Both the position numbers and the translations under genes were made by a program. Below the pieces are notes generated by a model. It was given only the letters and a program-made list of their open reading frames with translations, made no database searches and was not told the DNA's origin. Source: Actinokineospora auranticolor (GTDB lineage: Bacteria; Actinomycetota; Actinomycetes; Mycobacteriales; Pseudonocardiaceae). Taken from it: 61,421 nucleotides of DNA. Every line of letters starts with the position of its first letter. Position 1 is the stretch's first letter. This document shows, piece after piece, positions 1 to 7,710 of the stretch. The DNA lies in NCBI RefSeq assembly GCF_002934265.1, contig NZ_PTIX01000036.1:1-61421 (forward strand), in the 5' to 3' direction.

Positions 1-279
1 GCGGATTTTTCCCCCTGAACGCCAAGCGAGAGCGTTATCGGAGACCTGCGCGGAAATCAACGAGAGACACCTCGCGGCCCGAAGGCACCGAACGTGCCCC
101 CGTGTGGCCAAACGTGGACGCCATAAACGCTACCCCACCAAAAAGGCAAACATCAAGGCGTTCGACATCAGGGTCCGGCCACCATCAGAATCCTCGCACC
201 TAGCTTAAGTTAGTGGCATTGCGCCTCCGGCCCCCCGGAAGCAATTCTACCGGCGAGGACTGACGGTTCGGCCGAGAAT

Positions 280-1130
280 GATCTAGCTTGTGGACAACTC
301 CGTTGAGGTCGCGACGACGCCCCGACGGTTCGCGGTTGTCCACAGGCTTGATCGTCTTCTCGGCCTTTTGTCGGTCCACCTCGGTAGAATTGATTCCGGG
401 GGCCGGAGGCACGCGGAGATCATCTCCAGGCGCACGACGCGCCGAACCAGGCAGGACGAGCCCGACCACCAGCCGGTTCCAGGACACCCGCCCGCAGACT
501 CGATCACCTTCGAACCACGGCTCCCGTACCGGCAGGCAAACAGATTCCGGGACCAGAGGTGCGCGCCGAAATCGCCGCCAAGCAGCGTCTCGCCGAACCA
601 GCAGGCTGAGCCCGCTCCGGGCACTCGTCCACAAATTGATCATCTTCGGTGCGGAACACCGATATCCGACGGCGAATCGGACGCCAGCGGCGCACCGCGA
701 GATCGTCAGCTCGCCACATCGACAGGCCGACCCCGTCCCCCCGCCCGTTCCGGGCACCCGCCAAAGACCGGATCACCTTCTGCCGAAACGCCTGCGCCCT
801 CCGGTCGCCCGAACGCCGGGGCCGAAGGCGCGCCGAGATCATCTCCACGCGCACAACGCGCCGAACCAGGCAGGCCGAACCTGCCCCTCACCGGATCCGG
901 GCAGCCGCCCGCGGGCTGAACCACCGTCAGCCGAAGCCGTCGGGGCCGACCGGACACCGGGGCCGGAGGCCCATCGAGGCCATGTCGGATCCTCCGGCTC
1001 ACCGAATCGACCAAACCGAACCAGCGCACCCGCCCGCTCCAGGGCACTTGTCCACCGGCTTGATCATCTTCAGCCGAAACCGTCGGTATCCGCCGGTAAG
1101 CGGTAAACCGGGGCCGGAGGCATAGCGTCG
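280..1130. repeat. Degenerate ~140-bp tandem repeat array, coding-poor
   Basis: About six imperfect units lie head to tail. A shared GATCATCTTC-like word occurs at 350, 502, 638, 771, about 917 and 1062, giving spacings of 133 to 152 bp. A second shared word, GCCGAACCAG, occurs at 441, 592 and 860, and the palindrome GGAGATCATCTCC at 416 recurs nearly intact near 835. Several units carry TTGTCCAC-like words (perfect TTGTCCACA at 289-297 on the reverse strand and 336-344; near matches at 625 and 1048), which resemble actinobacterial DnaA boxes. Open frames cross the region on both strands but none resembles a protein, and they have repeat-driven composition. The first 200 bases also show no recognisable gene. 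Origin unknown; it may be a decayed duplication array like the one beside galE. Confidence 0.6.
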
Positions 1131-1203
1131 CCCCAAGAGAAATGGGCCGAAATCCTCGCACCGGGAAACACCGATGCCCATCCACGAGCCGGGACCACCA
1201 AGC

Positions 1204-1252
1204 CGCGGTGCCGCCGGAGCCGGGCGTCCGGGCCCGCTCCGGCGGCACCGCG
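1204..1252. terminator. Strong hairpin downstream of lipoprotein gene
   Basis: The arms 1204-1220 and 1236-1252 are perfectly complementary over 17 bp with a 15-base loop. It lies 47 bases beyond the stop of the reverse-strand lipoprotein gene. No U-tract follows on either strand, as is common for actinobacterial terminators. Confidence 0.6.
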
Positions 1253-1255
1253 AGA

Positions 1256-1287
1256 GCCGGTCGGTCCCACAGCCAGGACCGACCGGC
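1256..1287. terminator. Second hairpin in tandem
   Basis: Perfect 12-bp arms at 1256-1267 and 1276-1287 with an 8-base loop, only 12 bases from the lipoprotein stop codon and immediately followed by the longer 1204-1252 hairpin. The two together look like a tandem terminator for the reverse-strand gene. Confidence 0.6.
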
Positions 1288-1298
1288 CCGTACCGCGA

Positions 1299-1856
1299 TC
1301 AGCCCGCGTTCTCGGTGACGACCACCGTGCGGGTGCCGATCGGCTGCTCCAGTGCCAACTCGACCGCGCGCGGGGTCAGCACCGTGGCGCACACCTTGCC
1401 GCCTTCCGGGCCGCCCTGGGGGGAGGTCATGGGGCTGAGGCTGACGGTGACCGACGTGTCGGTCGCCTGGCTGACCTGCGCGTCGATCCCCGCGCAAGCG
1501 TCCCGGGCGACGGCGACCAGCTGCAGCGACTTGCCGTCCGCGGACGACCAGACCCGACGTTCCTTGTAGGTGTCAGGCAGGGCCTTGACGTCGACCTGAG
1601 CGGCGGGCAGTTCCTTGTAACCCGCGGGCACGTCGACCTTGCCGTCGGGCTGCACGGCGACGTGCGGGGCCTGCGACTTCGTGGGTGCCGTGCCGGGGGC
1701 GGGGGCGGGCGCGGCGGAGCCGCCGGTCGGGGCGGGGGCCGCCGATCCGGCGGGCTGGGTGCCCGGCGCGGGGGACGGCGCGGCCGGGTCGGCCGAGCAG
1801 CCCGCGAGCCCCAGGAGAGCCAGGGCCGTGACGGCCGTGGACAGGATGGTCTTCAT
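1299..1856 (-). CDS. Small secreted lipoprotein, paralogue of the next gene
   Basis: The 185-residue product starts MKTILSTAVTALALLGLAGC, a type II signal peptide with lipobox LAGC, so it should be lipid-anchored outside the membrane. A Pro/Ala/Gly-rich linker of about 45 residues follows, then a compact C-terminal domain with two cysteines and a closing strand pattern ending in LEQPIGTRTVVV. The start at 1856 was chosen because it is the methionine directly before the signal peptide; an in-frame upstream ATG would add 29 residues that disrupt it. The C-terminal domain resembles that of the product at 2012-2482 (shared Cys spacing and Q-P-[IL]-G-x-R-x-V-V ending). I do not recognise a named family; function unknown. 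Confidence 0.75.
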   Translation of the reverse strand: MKTILSTAVTALALLGLAGCSADPAAPSPAPGTQPAGSAAPAPTGGSAAPAPAPGTAPTKSQAPHVAVQPDGKVDVPAGYKELPAAQVDVKALPDTYKERRVWSSADGKSLQLVAVARDACAGIDAQVSQATDTSVTVSLSPMTSPQGGPEGGKVCATVLTPRAVELALEQPIGTRTVVVTENAG

Positions 1857-2011
1857 GACCCCAGGACGGTAATGCACGCCGTCCCGGTTGCAGCGCGCGA
1901 CAAGGTGGTGCCCCGGTCGGTGGGGCAATACCGACCGGGGCACCCGGGAGGAGATGTCTTTACCGGCTCAACGCCAGTCGCGGCTACCGAACGTGTTCAT
2001 CCGTAATCTGC

Positions 2012-2482
2012 TCATGCGCTCCGTTGCTCACTCTTGAGCACCACCTGGCGCTGCCCCAGCGGCTGGTCCAACTGCACGGTCAGCCTGGGGAAACGCAGGT
2101 CCATGGTGCACTGCTGGGGTTTCGCCGGGGTGGTCTCGACCAGGGTGACCACCACGTGGGCGGCGGTCTGGTCGGCGACCTCGGCGCTGGCCTTGCCGCA
2201 GCCGCCCTCCTGGGCGACCGCGCCGACGGTGGTCCCGCTGTCCTCGGTCCACACCAGCACCGGGTAGTTCTCCGCCAAGCCCTCGGCGTCGACCTGCCCC
2301 GAGGGCACGGCGGTACCGCCGCTCGGGGGCGTGCGCGCCGGTTGGCGGTCGGGCTCGACCACCGCGGAGCCGGGGGCCCCGGGTCGCAAGCCACCCGGGT
2401 CGCCCGGGGCCTCGGGTCCGGCGCAAGCGGTCAGTGCCGCGAGCAGAACGCCTGCGCCGATGACGGTTCCTAGGCGTTTCAT
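2012..2482 (-). CDS. Small secreted lipoprotein, paralogue of the previous gene
   Basis: The product of about 156 residues begins MKRLGTVIGAGVLLAALTAC, a lipoprotein signal with lipobox LTAC, followed by a Pro/Gly-rich linker and a domain with two cysteines ending LDQPLGQRQVVL. It matches the plan and C-terminal pattern of the protein encoded at 1299-1856, so the two probably arose by tandem duplication. The start was placed at the second of two closely spaced ATG codons (2482 rather than 2488); either would give a working signal peptide. It lies 45 bases after the HxlR-type regulator gene on the same strand and may be co-transcribed with it. Function not recognised. Confidence 0.72.
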   Translation of the reverse strand: MKRLGTVIGAGVLLAALTACAGPEAPGDPGGLRPGAPGSAVVEPDRQPARTPPSGGTAVPSGQVDAEGLAENYPVLVWTEDSGTTVGAVAQEGGCGKASAEVADQTAAHVVVTLVETTPAKPQQCTMDLRFPRLTVQLDQPLGQRQVVLKSEQRSA

Positions 2483-2527
2483 GACCACAGGACGGACGCG
2501 CGCCGCCCCAGGGTTGCACGCGGATCG

Positions 2528-3457
2528 TCAGACCACCGGCACGGACCGCACCGAACGCCCGGCCAGGGGCCGCGAGCAGGCCGAACACACCAGCGTGACG
2601 TGGTACTCGTGGTCGGTGCCGCGGTGGCGCAGCAGCACCGCGGGCCCCTCGGGGGCGAGGAACCAGCGCTGCCCCCAGTCCAGCCCGGTCATGATCGCCG
2701 GGAAGAACGCGCGGCCCTTGTCGGTGAGCCGGTAGACCGACCGGTCGGAGCGGTCCGGGTCGCCGGAGGCGGTGAGGAAACCGAGGGCGCGGAAGGTGCG
2801 CAGCCGGTCGGCCACCACGGTCGTCGGGGCGCCGAGGCGGCGCTGGAAGTCGGAGAACCGGCGGGCGCCGAGGAACACCGCGCCGAGCATGGCCGCCGAC
2901 CAGCGGTTGCCGATGAGCGCGCGGCTCTGCGGGAAGAAGCCCGGCCCCAGGCTGGTGGAGCCGCTGGCGCGGCGGCGCAGCGTGGTGATCGGCGCCGACC
3001 GGGGCCACGAGCCGCTGGGCCCGAACTCGGCCTCGACGTCGCGCGGGGCGACCGCGACCCGGCAGGTCCCGCAGGCCAGCACGGGTTCGAACAGCGCGCC
3101 GCAGTCGGCGTGGCGCATGGCGGGCAGGTCGGGTCCGGGCCCGTCGGCCCAGGCCACCTCCCAGGCCCACACCGACAGCATCATCGGCCACAGCGCCGCG
3201 CCGCGCGGGCTGAGCTGCCACTCCTGGTCGGCGCGCACCAGCACGCCCTGGTCGCTGAGGTGGCGCAGCCGGGAGGCCAGCACGGCGGGCGAGATCGGCA
3301 GCAGCTCCTGCCAGCGCCGGGCGTGCCGGGTGCCGCGCTGCAGGGCGTGGCGCAGGATGAGCAGGGTCCACTCGTCGGCCGCGGTACCGATGGTGAGGGC
3401 GATGGCGTTGTCGCCACCCGCGCCGAGCTGGCTGGGCCGGTCCGGTGGGTGGATCAT
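2528..3457 (-). CDS. HxlR-type winged-helix regulator with two HTH domains
   Basis: The 309-residue product carries two consecutive HxlR-like winged-helix domains. The first (about residues 20-110) has the pattern DEWTLLILRHALQ...SRLRHLSDQGVLV and the second (about 175-255) has NRWSAAMLGAVFLGARRFS...DRLRTFRALGFLT. A region with four cysteines (CGALFEPVLACGTC) between them and a CSAC pair near the C terminus could bind metal or sense redox state. Most HxlR proteins are about 110-150 residues with one domain, so this is a fused or duplicated form that could act as an internal pseudo-dimer. The start is the ATG nearest the first domain; a longer frame begins at 3571. It faces the thiolase-like gene across a 263-bp intergenic region and may control it. 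Confidence 0.8.
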   Translation of the reverse strand: MIHPPDRPSQLGAGGDNAIALTIGTAADEWTLLILRHALQRGTRHARRWQELLPISPAVLASRLRHLSDQGVLVRADQEWQLSPRGAALWPMMLSVWAWEVAWADGPGPDLPAMRHADCGALFEPVLACGTCRVAVAPRDVEAEFGPSGSWPRSAPITTLRRRASGSTSLGPGFFPQSRALIGNRWSAAMLGAVFLGARRFSDFQRRLGAPTTVVADRLRTFRALGFLTASGDPDRSDRSVYRLTDKGRAFFPAIMTGLDWGQRWFLAPEGPAVLLRHRGTDHEYHVTLVCSACSRPLAGRSVRSVPVV

Positions 3458-3720
3458 GGCCGGGGCGTCGTCGTCTGCGTGGTCATGCCGTTTCGGGTGG
3501 TTGCTCCCACGGCCCGGGCAGGGGCCTCGCGGTACGGGCGACCAGCATAGCGGTAGTCCCGTACTCGGCACGGGCGAACGGCGCGACCCGGCGGTCTAGG
3601 GGTCCACTTAGGACTCGACTACGCGCGGTGACGAACCTCCCGGCGGGCAGTGGTTGCCGCACCCGCCGCGCGCGACTAGAACTGGCCCCGGGGCGAGGCC
3701 GGATCCGACGGGGGGACGAC

Positions 3721-4923
3721 ATGGGGGGCGAGGCGTACCTGTTCGACTTCGTCCGCACCGCGCGCGGGCGCGGCTCGGCGGACGGCGGCCTGCACCACCG
3801 GACCCCGCTGGACCTGGTGACCGGCCTGCTGGACGCCCTGCTCCGGCGCAACCCGCGACTGGACCCCGCCGAGGTCGACGACGTGGTGCTGGGCTGCATG
3901 GCCCAGCACGGGGAGCAGGGCGGCAACCTGGCCAGGACCGCGACGCTGCTGGCGGGCTGGGACCGCGGCGGGCGCGGCGGCGTGCCCGGCGTGATGGTCA
4001 ACCGGTTCTGCGCGTCCGGGCTCGACGCGGTGGCCCAGGTCGCGACCAGGGTCCGCGCGGGCGAGGTGGGCCTGGCGGTCGCGGGTGGCGTGGAGAGCTC
4101 GTCGCGGGTGCCGGAGCAGGCGGATCGCGCTCCACTGTGGACGGACGTGGACGTGGTGCGGCGCACGGGGTCCGTGCACCCCGGGGTGGCCGCCGACCTC
4201 GACGCCACGGTCGACGGGTTCAGCCGCGAGGACCTCGACGGGTTCGCCCTGGAGTCGCACCACAAGGCGGCCGCCGCGTGGCGCGCGGGCGCCTTCGCCG
4301 ACTCGGTCGTCGACCTCGGGCTCGGCCACGACGAGCTGGTGCGTCCCGACCTCGGCCGCGACGCGCTGACCCCGCTGCCGCCCGCGTTCGCCGGTCTCGG
4401 CGCCGACGGCCAGGACGCGCTGGCGCTCACCGGGCGCGGGTGGCCCACGCGCGTCGACCACCGGCACACCGACGCCACCTCGGCCTCGCCCGCCGACGGA
4501 GCCGCGCTGCTGCTGGTGGGCGACCTGACCACCGGGCACCGCCTTGGTCTGCGCCCCCGCGCGCGAGTCGTCACGTCGGCCGTAGTGGCGACCGACCCGG
4601 TCACCACGCTGGCGGGCCAAGAGGCTGTCGCGCTGGTACTACGGCGCTGCGGGCTCTCGGCCGACGACGTGGACGTCTTCGCGTTCGGGGAGGCGTTCGC
4701 CGCGCAGTGCCTGCGGTTCCGCCGCGCCTTCGACGCCGGACCGGAGCGGCTCAACCCGGCGGGCGGCACGCTGGCCGCGGGTCACCCGGCGGGCGCCGCG
4801 GGCGCGATCGTGGTCGGCGAGTGCCTGGTGGAGTTGGAGCGGAACGCGGGCCGGGTCGGCGCGGCGGGCATCAGCGGCGCCGTGGGCCTGGGCGCCGGTC
4901 TGCTCCTGGACCGTTCGGGGTAA
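3721..4923 (+). CDS. Thiolase-family protein (acetyl-CoA acyltransferase-like), active site incomplete
   Basis: A 400-residue thiolase-fold protein. The nucleophile motif is present (VNRFCASGLDAV, about residue 98), as is the GGTLAAGHPAGAAG histidine motif (about residue 350). Two usual features are altered: NEAF, which supplies the oxyanion-hole asparagine, reads GEAF, and the C-terminal catalytic cysteine motif C-x-G-G-G-x-G reads GISGAVGLGAG with no cysteine. It may therefore catalyse a different step, be a binding protein, or be poorly active. The start at 3721 follows a GGGGGAC ribosome-binding site; the in-frame upstream extension to 3445 is non-protein-like. Family membership is secure; substrate is not. 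Confidence 0.85.
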   Translation: MGGEAYLFDFVRTARGRGSADGGLHHRTPLDLVTGLLDALLRRNPRLDPAEVDDVVLGCMAQHGEQGGNLARTATLLAGWDRGGRGGVPGVMVNRFCASGLDAVAQVATRVRAGEVGLAVAGGVESSSRVPEQADRAPLWTDVDVVRRTGSVHPGVAADLDATVDGFSREDLDGFALESHHKAAAAWRAGAFADSVVDLGLGHDELVRPDLGRDALTPLPPAFAGLGADGQDALALTGRGWPTRVDHRHTDATSASPADGAALLLVGDLTTGHRLGLRPRARVVTSAVVATDPVTTLAGQEAVALVLRRCGLSADDVDVFAFGEAFAAQCLRFRRAFDAGPERLNPAGGTLAAGHPAGAAGAIVVGECLVELERNAGRVGAAGISGAVGLGAGLLLDRSG

Positions 4924-4998
4924 CGCGTTCATCCCGGCGCCACCGCGGTGTGCGGTCGTGTTCACTGGTGCGCTGTGGCCCGGTACCAAAGTGATCAT

Positions 4999-5868
4999 GT
5001 GCTCCGCCTCTGCGCCCTGATCGCCGCGCTCGGCTCCCTCACCGCCTGCGCCGCCGACCCCGCGCCCCGCGCCGTCGTCGACATCGAGTCGGTGGTCCCG
5101 ACACCCGCGATCCCGGTCGGCGCGGGCGCCTCGACCGGCAGCTACACCGTCGACTGCGGGCGCAACGCGGAGAACCACCGCAACTCCGACAACCTCGTGG
5201 CCTCCCCCGGCGTCCGCGACGGCGCGCACCACCTGCACGACTACGTCGGCAACCTCAGCACCGACGCGTTCAGCACCAACGACTCCCTCGCCGCCGCCAA
5301 GACGACCTGCCGCGACGGCGACGCCTCCAGCTACTACTGGCCCGTGCTGCACCTCAACGGCCACCACGACGAGGTACGCGCACCGGACTCCGTGCACATC
5401 ACCTTCCTCGGTAGCCCGGTGAGCAAGGTTGTCGCCATGCCGCGGTTCTTGCGCACTGTCACCGGTGACGCCAAGGCAGGGCAGGGCGCGCGCCCGACGT
5501 GGACATGCGCCGGTTTCCCCGACCGCGCCACTACGAGCTACCCGCGCTGCCCGGCCGGTGCGCGGATTCTGCGCGTCTACGAGTTCCCCAGTTGCTGGGA
5601 CGGTCGCGCCACGGACAGCCCCGACCACAAGGCGCACCTGAGGTTCCCCACGGGCAACGGCGCCTGCCCGCGCGCGACGTTCCCGGTGCCGCGGCTGCGC
5701 GTTGAGGTCGGGTACGACCTGCCCGCGGACACCGACTTCACCATCAGCAGCTTCCCCGAGGTCGCCGACCGCGCGTCGGCGTCCGACCACGCGCACTTCG
5801 TCAACGTGCGCACCGAGGCGGCCACGGCCGACGTCGTGACCTGCATCAACCAGGGCCGCGACTGCTGA
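4999..5868 (+). CDS. Secreted DUF1996-domain lipoprotein
   Basis: The product of about 289 residues begins with a lipoprotein signal peptide (LRLCALIAALGSLTAC, lipobox LTAC). The mature part matches the DUF1996 pattern: DGAHHLHDYVGN near the N terminus, a YYWPVLHLNG block, CPAGARILRVYEFPSCWDG in the middle, and SDHAHFVN near the C terminus. It is rich in His, Trp and Cys, including several likely disulphide pairs. DUF1996 proteins are secreted in actinomycetes and fungi; their role is not established, though conserved histidines suggest metal binding. The GTG at 4999 is the most compact start; GTGs at 4948 and 4975 are possible and none has a clear ribosome-binding site. Confidence 0.8.
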   Translation: MLRLCALIAALGSLTACAADPAPRAVVDIESVVPTPAIPVGAGASTGSYTVDCGRNAENHRNSDNLVASPGVRDGAHHLHDYVGNLSTDAFSTNDSLAAAKTTCRDGDASSYYWPVLHLNGHHDEVRAPDSVHITFLGSPVSKVVAMPRFLRTVTGDAKAGQGARPTWTCAGFPDRATTSYPRCPAGARILRVYEFPSCWDGRATDSPDHKAHLRFPTGNGACPRATFPVPRLRVEVGYDLPADTDFTISSFPEVADRASASDHAHFVNVRTEAATADVVTCINQGRDC

Positions 5869-5950
5869 CGGGTCGCGTTCGAACCGAACCCGCCCGGCGC
5901 ACGTGTCAGCCGGGAAAGCGCAACCGGACGCCGTTGGGACAGGAGTCGGC

Positions 5951-6499
5951 ATGGCGAGGCTGTTCGCCCGGGCACGGGCGACATCGAGGGACGAGGCGCT
6001 GGTCCGCTCGCTCTACGAGGAACACGGCGGGGCCCTGCTGGCCTACGCCGTGCGGCTCACCGGCGACCGGGCGGCGGCCGAGGACGTGGTCCAGGAGACG
6101 CTGGTGCGGGCCTGGCGGCACGCGGACAAGCTGATGAGCGGCGAGGGCTCGGTCCGGGCCTGGCTGTTCACCGTGGCCAAGAACCTTATCGTGGACAAGG
6201 TCAGGGCCAAGGCGGCCCGACCGACCGAGGTCGCCGAGTCGCCGACCGCCGTGCCCGTGGCCAAGGACCACGCGCAGCGGGTGGTGGACTCGATGAGCGT
6301 GCTCGCCGCGATCGAGGGGCTGTCCGAGGACCACCGGAAGGTGTTGGTGGAGATCTACTTCCGCGACCGCAGCGTCGCCGAGGCCGCCCAGGAGCTGGGC
6401 ATCGCCCCGGGGACGGTCAAATCGCGGTCGCACTACGCGTTGCAGGCCCTGCGCACCGCGATGTCCGGGCGCCGGGCGGCATTGGAGGGGACCGCATGA
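5951..6499 (+). CDS. ECF RNA polymerase sigma factor
   Basis: A 182-residue ECF sigma factor. Region 2 spans about residues 15-85 (LVRSLYEEHGGALLAYAVRL, then DVVQETLVRAWRH and SVRAWLFTVAKNLIVD), and region 4 spans about 115-170 (LSEDHRKVLVEIYF, then VAEAAQELGIAPGTVKSR). It should direct RNA polymerase to a small regulon, possibly including its own operon. The start at 5951 follows an AGGAG site; the longer frame from 5903 lacks one. Its stop codon overlaps the start of the anti-sigma gene by four bases, so the two are translationally coupled. The sigL-type and RskA-linked groups are closest in layout, but the group assignment is not certain. Confidence 0.9.
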   Translation: MARLFARARATSRDEALVRSLYEEHGGALLAYAVRLTGDRAAAEDVVQETLVRAWRHADKLMSGEGSVRAWLFTVAKNLIVDKVRAKAARPTEVAESPTAVPVAKDHAQRVVDSMSVLAAIEGLSEDHRKVLVEIYFRDRSVAEAAQELGIAPGTVKSRSHYALQALRTAMSGRRAALEGTA

Positions 6500-7200
6500 G
6501 CACCCACGAGGCCCCGATGCTCGGCGCGTACGCGCTGGGCGCGCTGGACGAGGACGAGCGCCGGGCGGTCGACGACCACCTGGCCGGGTGCGCGGCGTGC
6601 CGCGCGGAACTGGCGGAGTTGGAGGAGGTGCGGGACATGGCGGGAGAGCTGCCGGCGGAGGCTTTGCTGCACGGCCCGCCGGAAGGCGGTGACCTGCTGC
6701 TGGCCAGGACGCTGCGCCAGGTGCGCACCGAGTCGGCGGTGCGGCGCAACCGGGGGATCGCGGTCGCGGCCGTCGCGGCGGCAGCGGTGGCGGCGGCGGT
6801 CCTGGGCACCGGGGTCGTGATCGGACGGTCCACCGGGGACCCGCAGGCCCTGCCGACCCCGACGGCGACCGCCGCCCCGACCGACACCCCGGAACCCGGT
6901 CAGGTCCTGCAGGCGACCGACCCCCGGAGCGGGGCCCAGCTGACGGCCCGGCTCACCCCCGCCGAAGGGTGGGTGCGGTTGAACGCGTCGGTGACCGGGA
7001 TCCCGGAGGGCGAGCGCTGCCGGGTGGTCGTGGTCGGCAAGGACGGGATCCGCGAGCAGGCCGGGAGCTGGCAGGTGTCGGCCAAGGGCGCGGCGAGCGG
7101 GACGAACCTGGACGGCATGGCGTTGGTCGATCTGTCCGATGTGGCCGGTATCGAGGTGGTGAACACCGAGGGCAAGGTGTTCGTGTCCGCGCGCCTGTGA
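6496..7200 (+). CDS. Membrane-bound zinc-finger anti-sigma factor
   Basis: The 234-residue product has an N-terminal anti-sigma zinc-binding domain with the H-x3-C-x2-C motif (HLAGCAACRAEL, about residues 27-38). One transmembrane helix follows (about residues 86-108, Ala/Val-rich), then a Pro/Thr linker and an extracytoplasmic C-terminal domain of about 95 residues. It should hold the ECF sigma factor encoded just upstream at the membrane and release it on an extracellular or redox signal. The 4-base overlap with the sigma gene supports the pairing. Single-membrane-span anti-sigmas of this type are often cleaved by regulated proteolysis; whether this one is cannot be read from the sequence. 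Confidence 0.9.
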   Translation: MSTHEAPMLGAYALGALDEDERRAVDDHLAGCAACRAELAELEEVRDMAGELPAEALLHGPPEGGDLLLARTLRQVRTESAVRRNRGIAVAAVAAAAVAAAVLGTGVVIGRSTGDPQALPTPTATAAPTDTPEPGQVLQATDPRSGAQLTARLTPAEGWVRLNASVTGIPEGERCRVVVVGKDGIREQAGSWQVSAKGAASGTNLDGMALVDLSDVAGIEVVNTEGKVFVSARL

Positions 7201-7209
7201 GTCCGGAAA

Positions 7210-7243
7210 CCGCGGCCCCGCCGGTGCACCGGCGGGGCCGCGG
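7210..7243. terminator. Bidirectional hairpin terminator
   Basis: Perfect 15-bp arms (7210-7224 and 7229-7243) with a TGCA loop, ten bases after the anti-sigma stop codon. It also lies at the far end of the galE 3'-end repeat array, so it can serve transcripts from both directions. Confidence 0.8.
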
Positions 7244-7251
7244 TCGATTCG

Positions 7252-7664
7252 CGCCCAAGACTGGACGAACTCCCAGGCGCCGGAAACGGTCGCCTGAGTG
7301 GCAAGCGCGCCCCAACCGCCACCCGACCGCTCCACACCACAACGGCGAAAGACGACGGACACCGCCAGGACACTCGACCCGCCACGGGTAGTCCGGCCGC
7401 AGCCATACCCGCGCCGGCCGCGCGAGCCTTCCATCCACTGGCAAGGTCGCGTGGACAGCAGGCGCGTCCCGGCCGGCACTCGGACTGCTCCGCGCCACAA
7501 CGGCGAAGACGGCGCGCGTGGCCGAGACACTCAGCCCGCCACCGGTAGGCCAGCCCGAAGCCACACCCGCACCAGGCCCGGGACCGGCGAACCCGCGGGC
7601 GTCCGAGACGATCGCGTGCGGGTCGGCGCGCTCCGGCTGCCACCCGAACCGCTGCCGCACAACG
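7252..7664 (-). repeat. Three decayed tandem copies of the galE 3' end
   Basis: Downstream of the intact galE stop (7711) lie three imperfect copies of its last ~95 bases plus about 65 bases of flank, at roughly 7573-7664, 7405-7510 and 7252-7350. Anchor words (CACAACG-like) fall at about 7338, 7496 and 7658, a 158-162-bp period. On the reverse strand the nearest copy still reads RFGWQPERADPHAIVSDA, against HLGWRPERADLHAIISDA in GalE. The farthest copy reads GDRFRRLGVRPVLGA in one frame, with TCCGGCGCCTGGGAGTTCGTC matching the GalE DAWKFA codons. Identity falls with distance from galE. The 510 bases between the anti-sigma gene and galE hold nothing else that I can see. Confidence 0.75.
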
Positions 7665-7710
7665 ACCGGCACGAGACCCACCGGTTGACCGGCCGAGGCG
7701 GTAACCCGCG

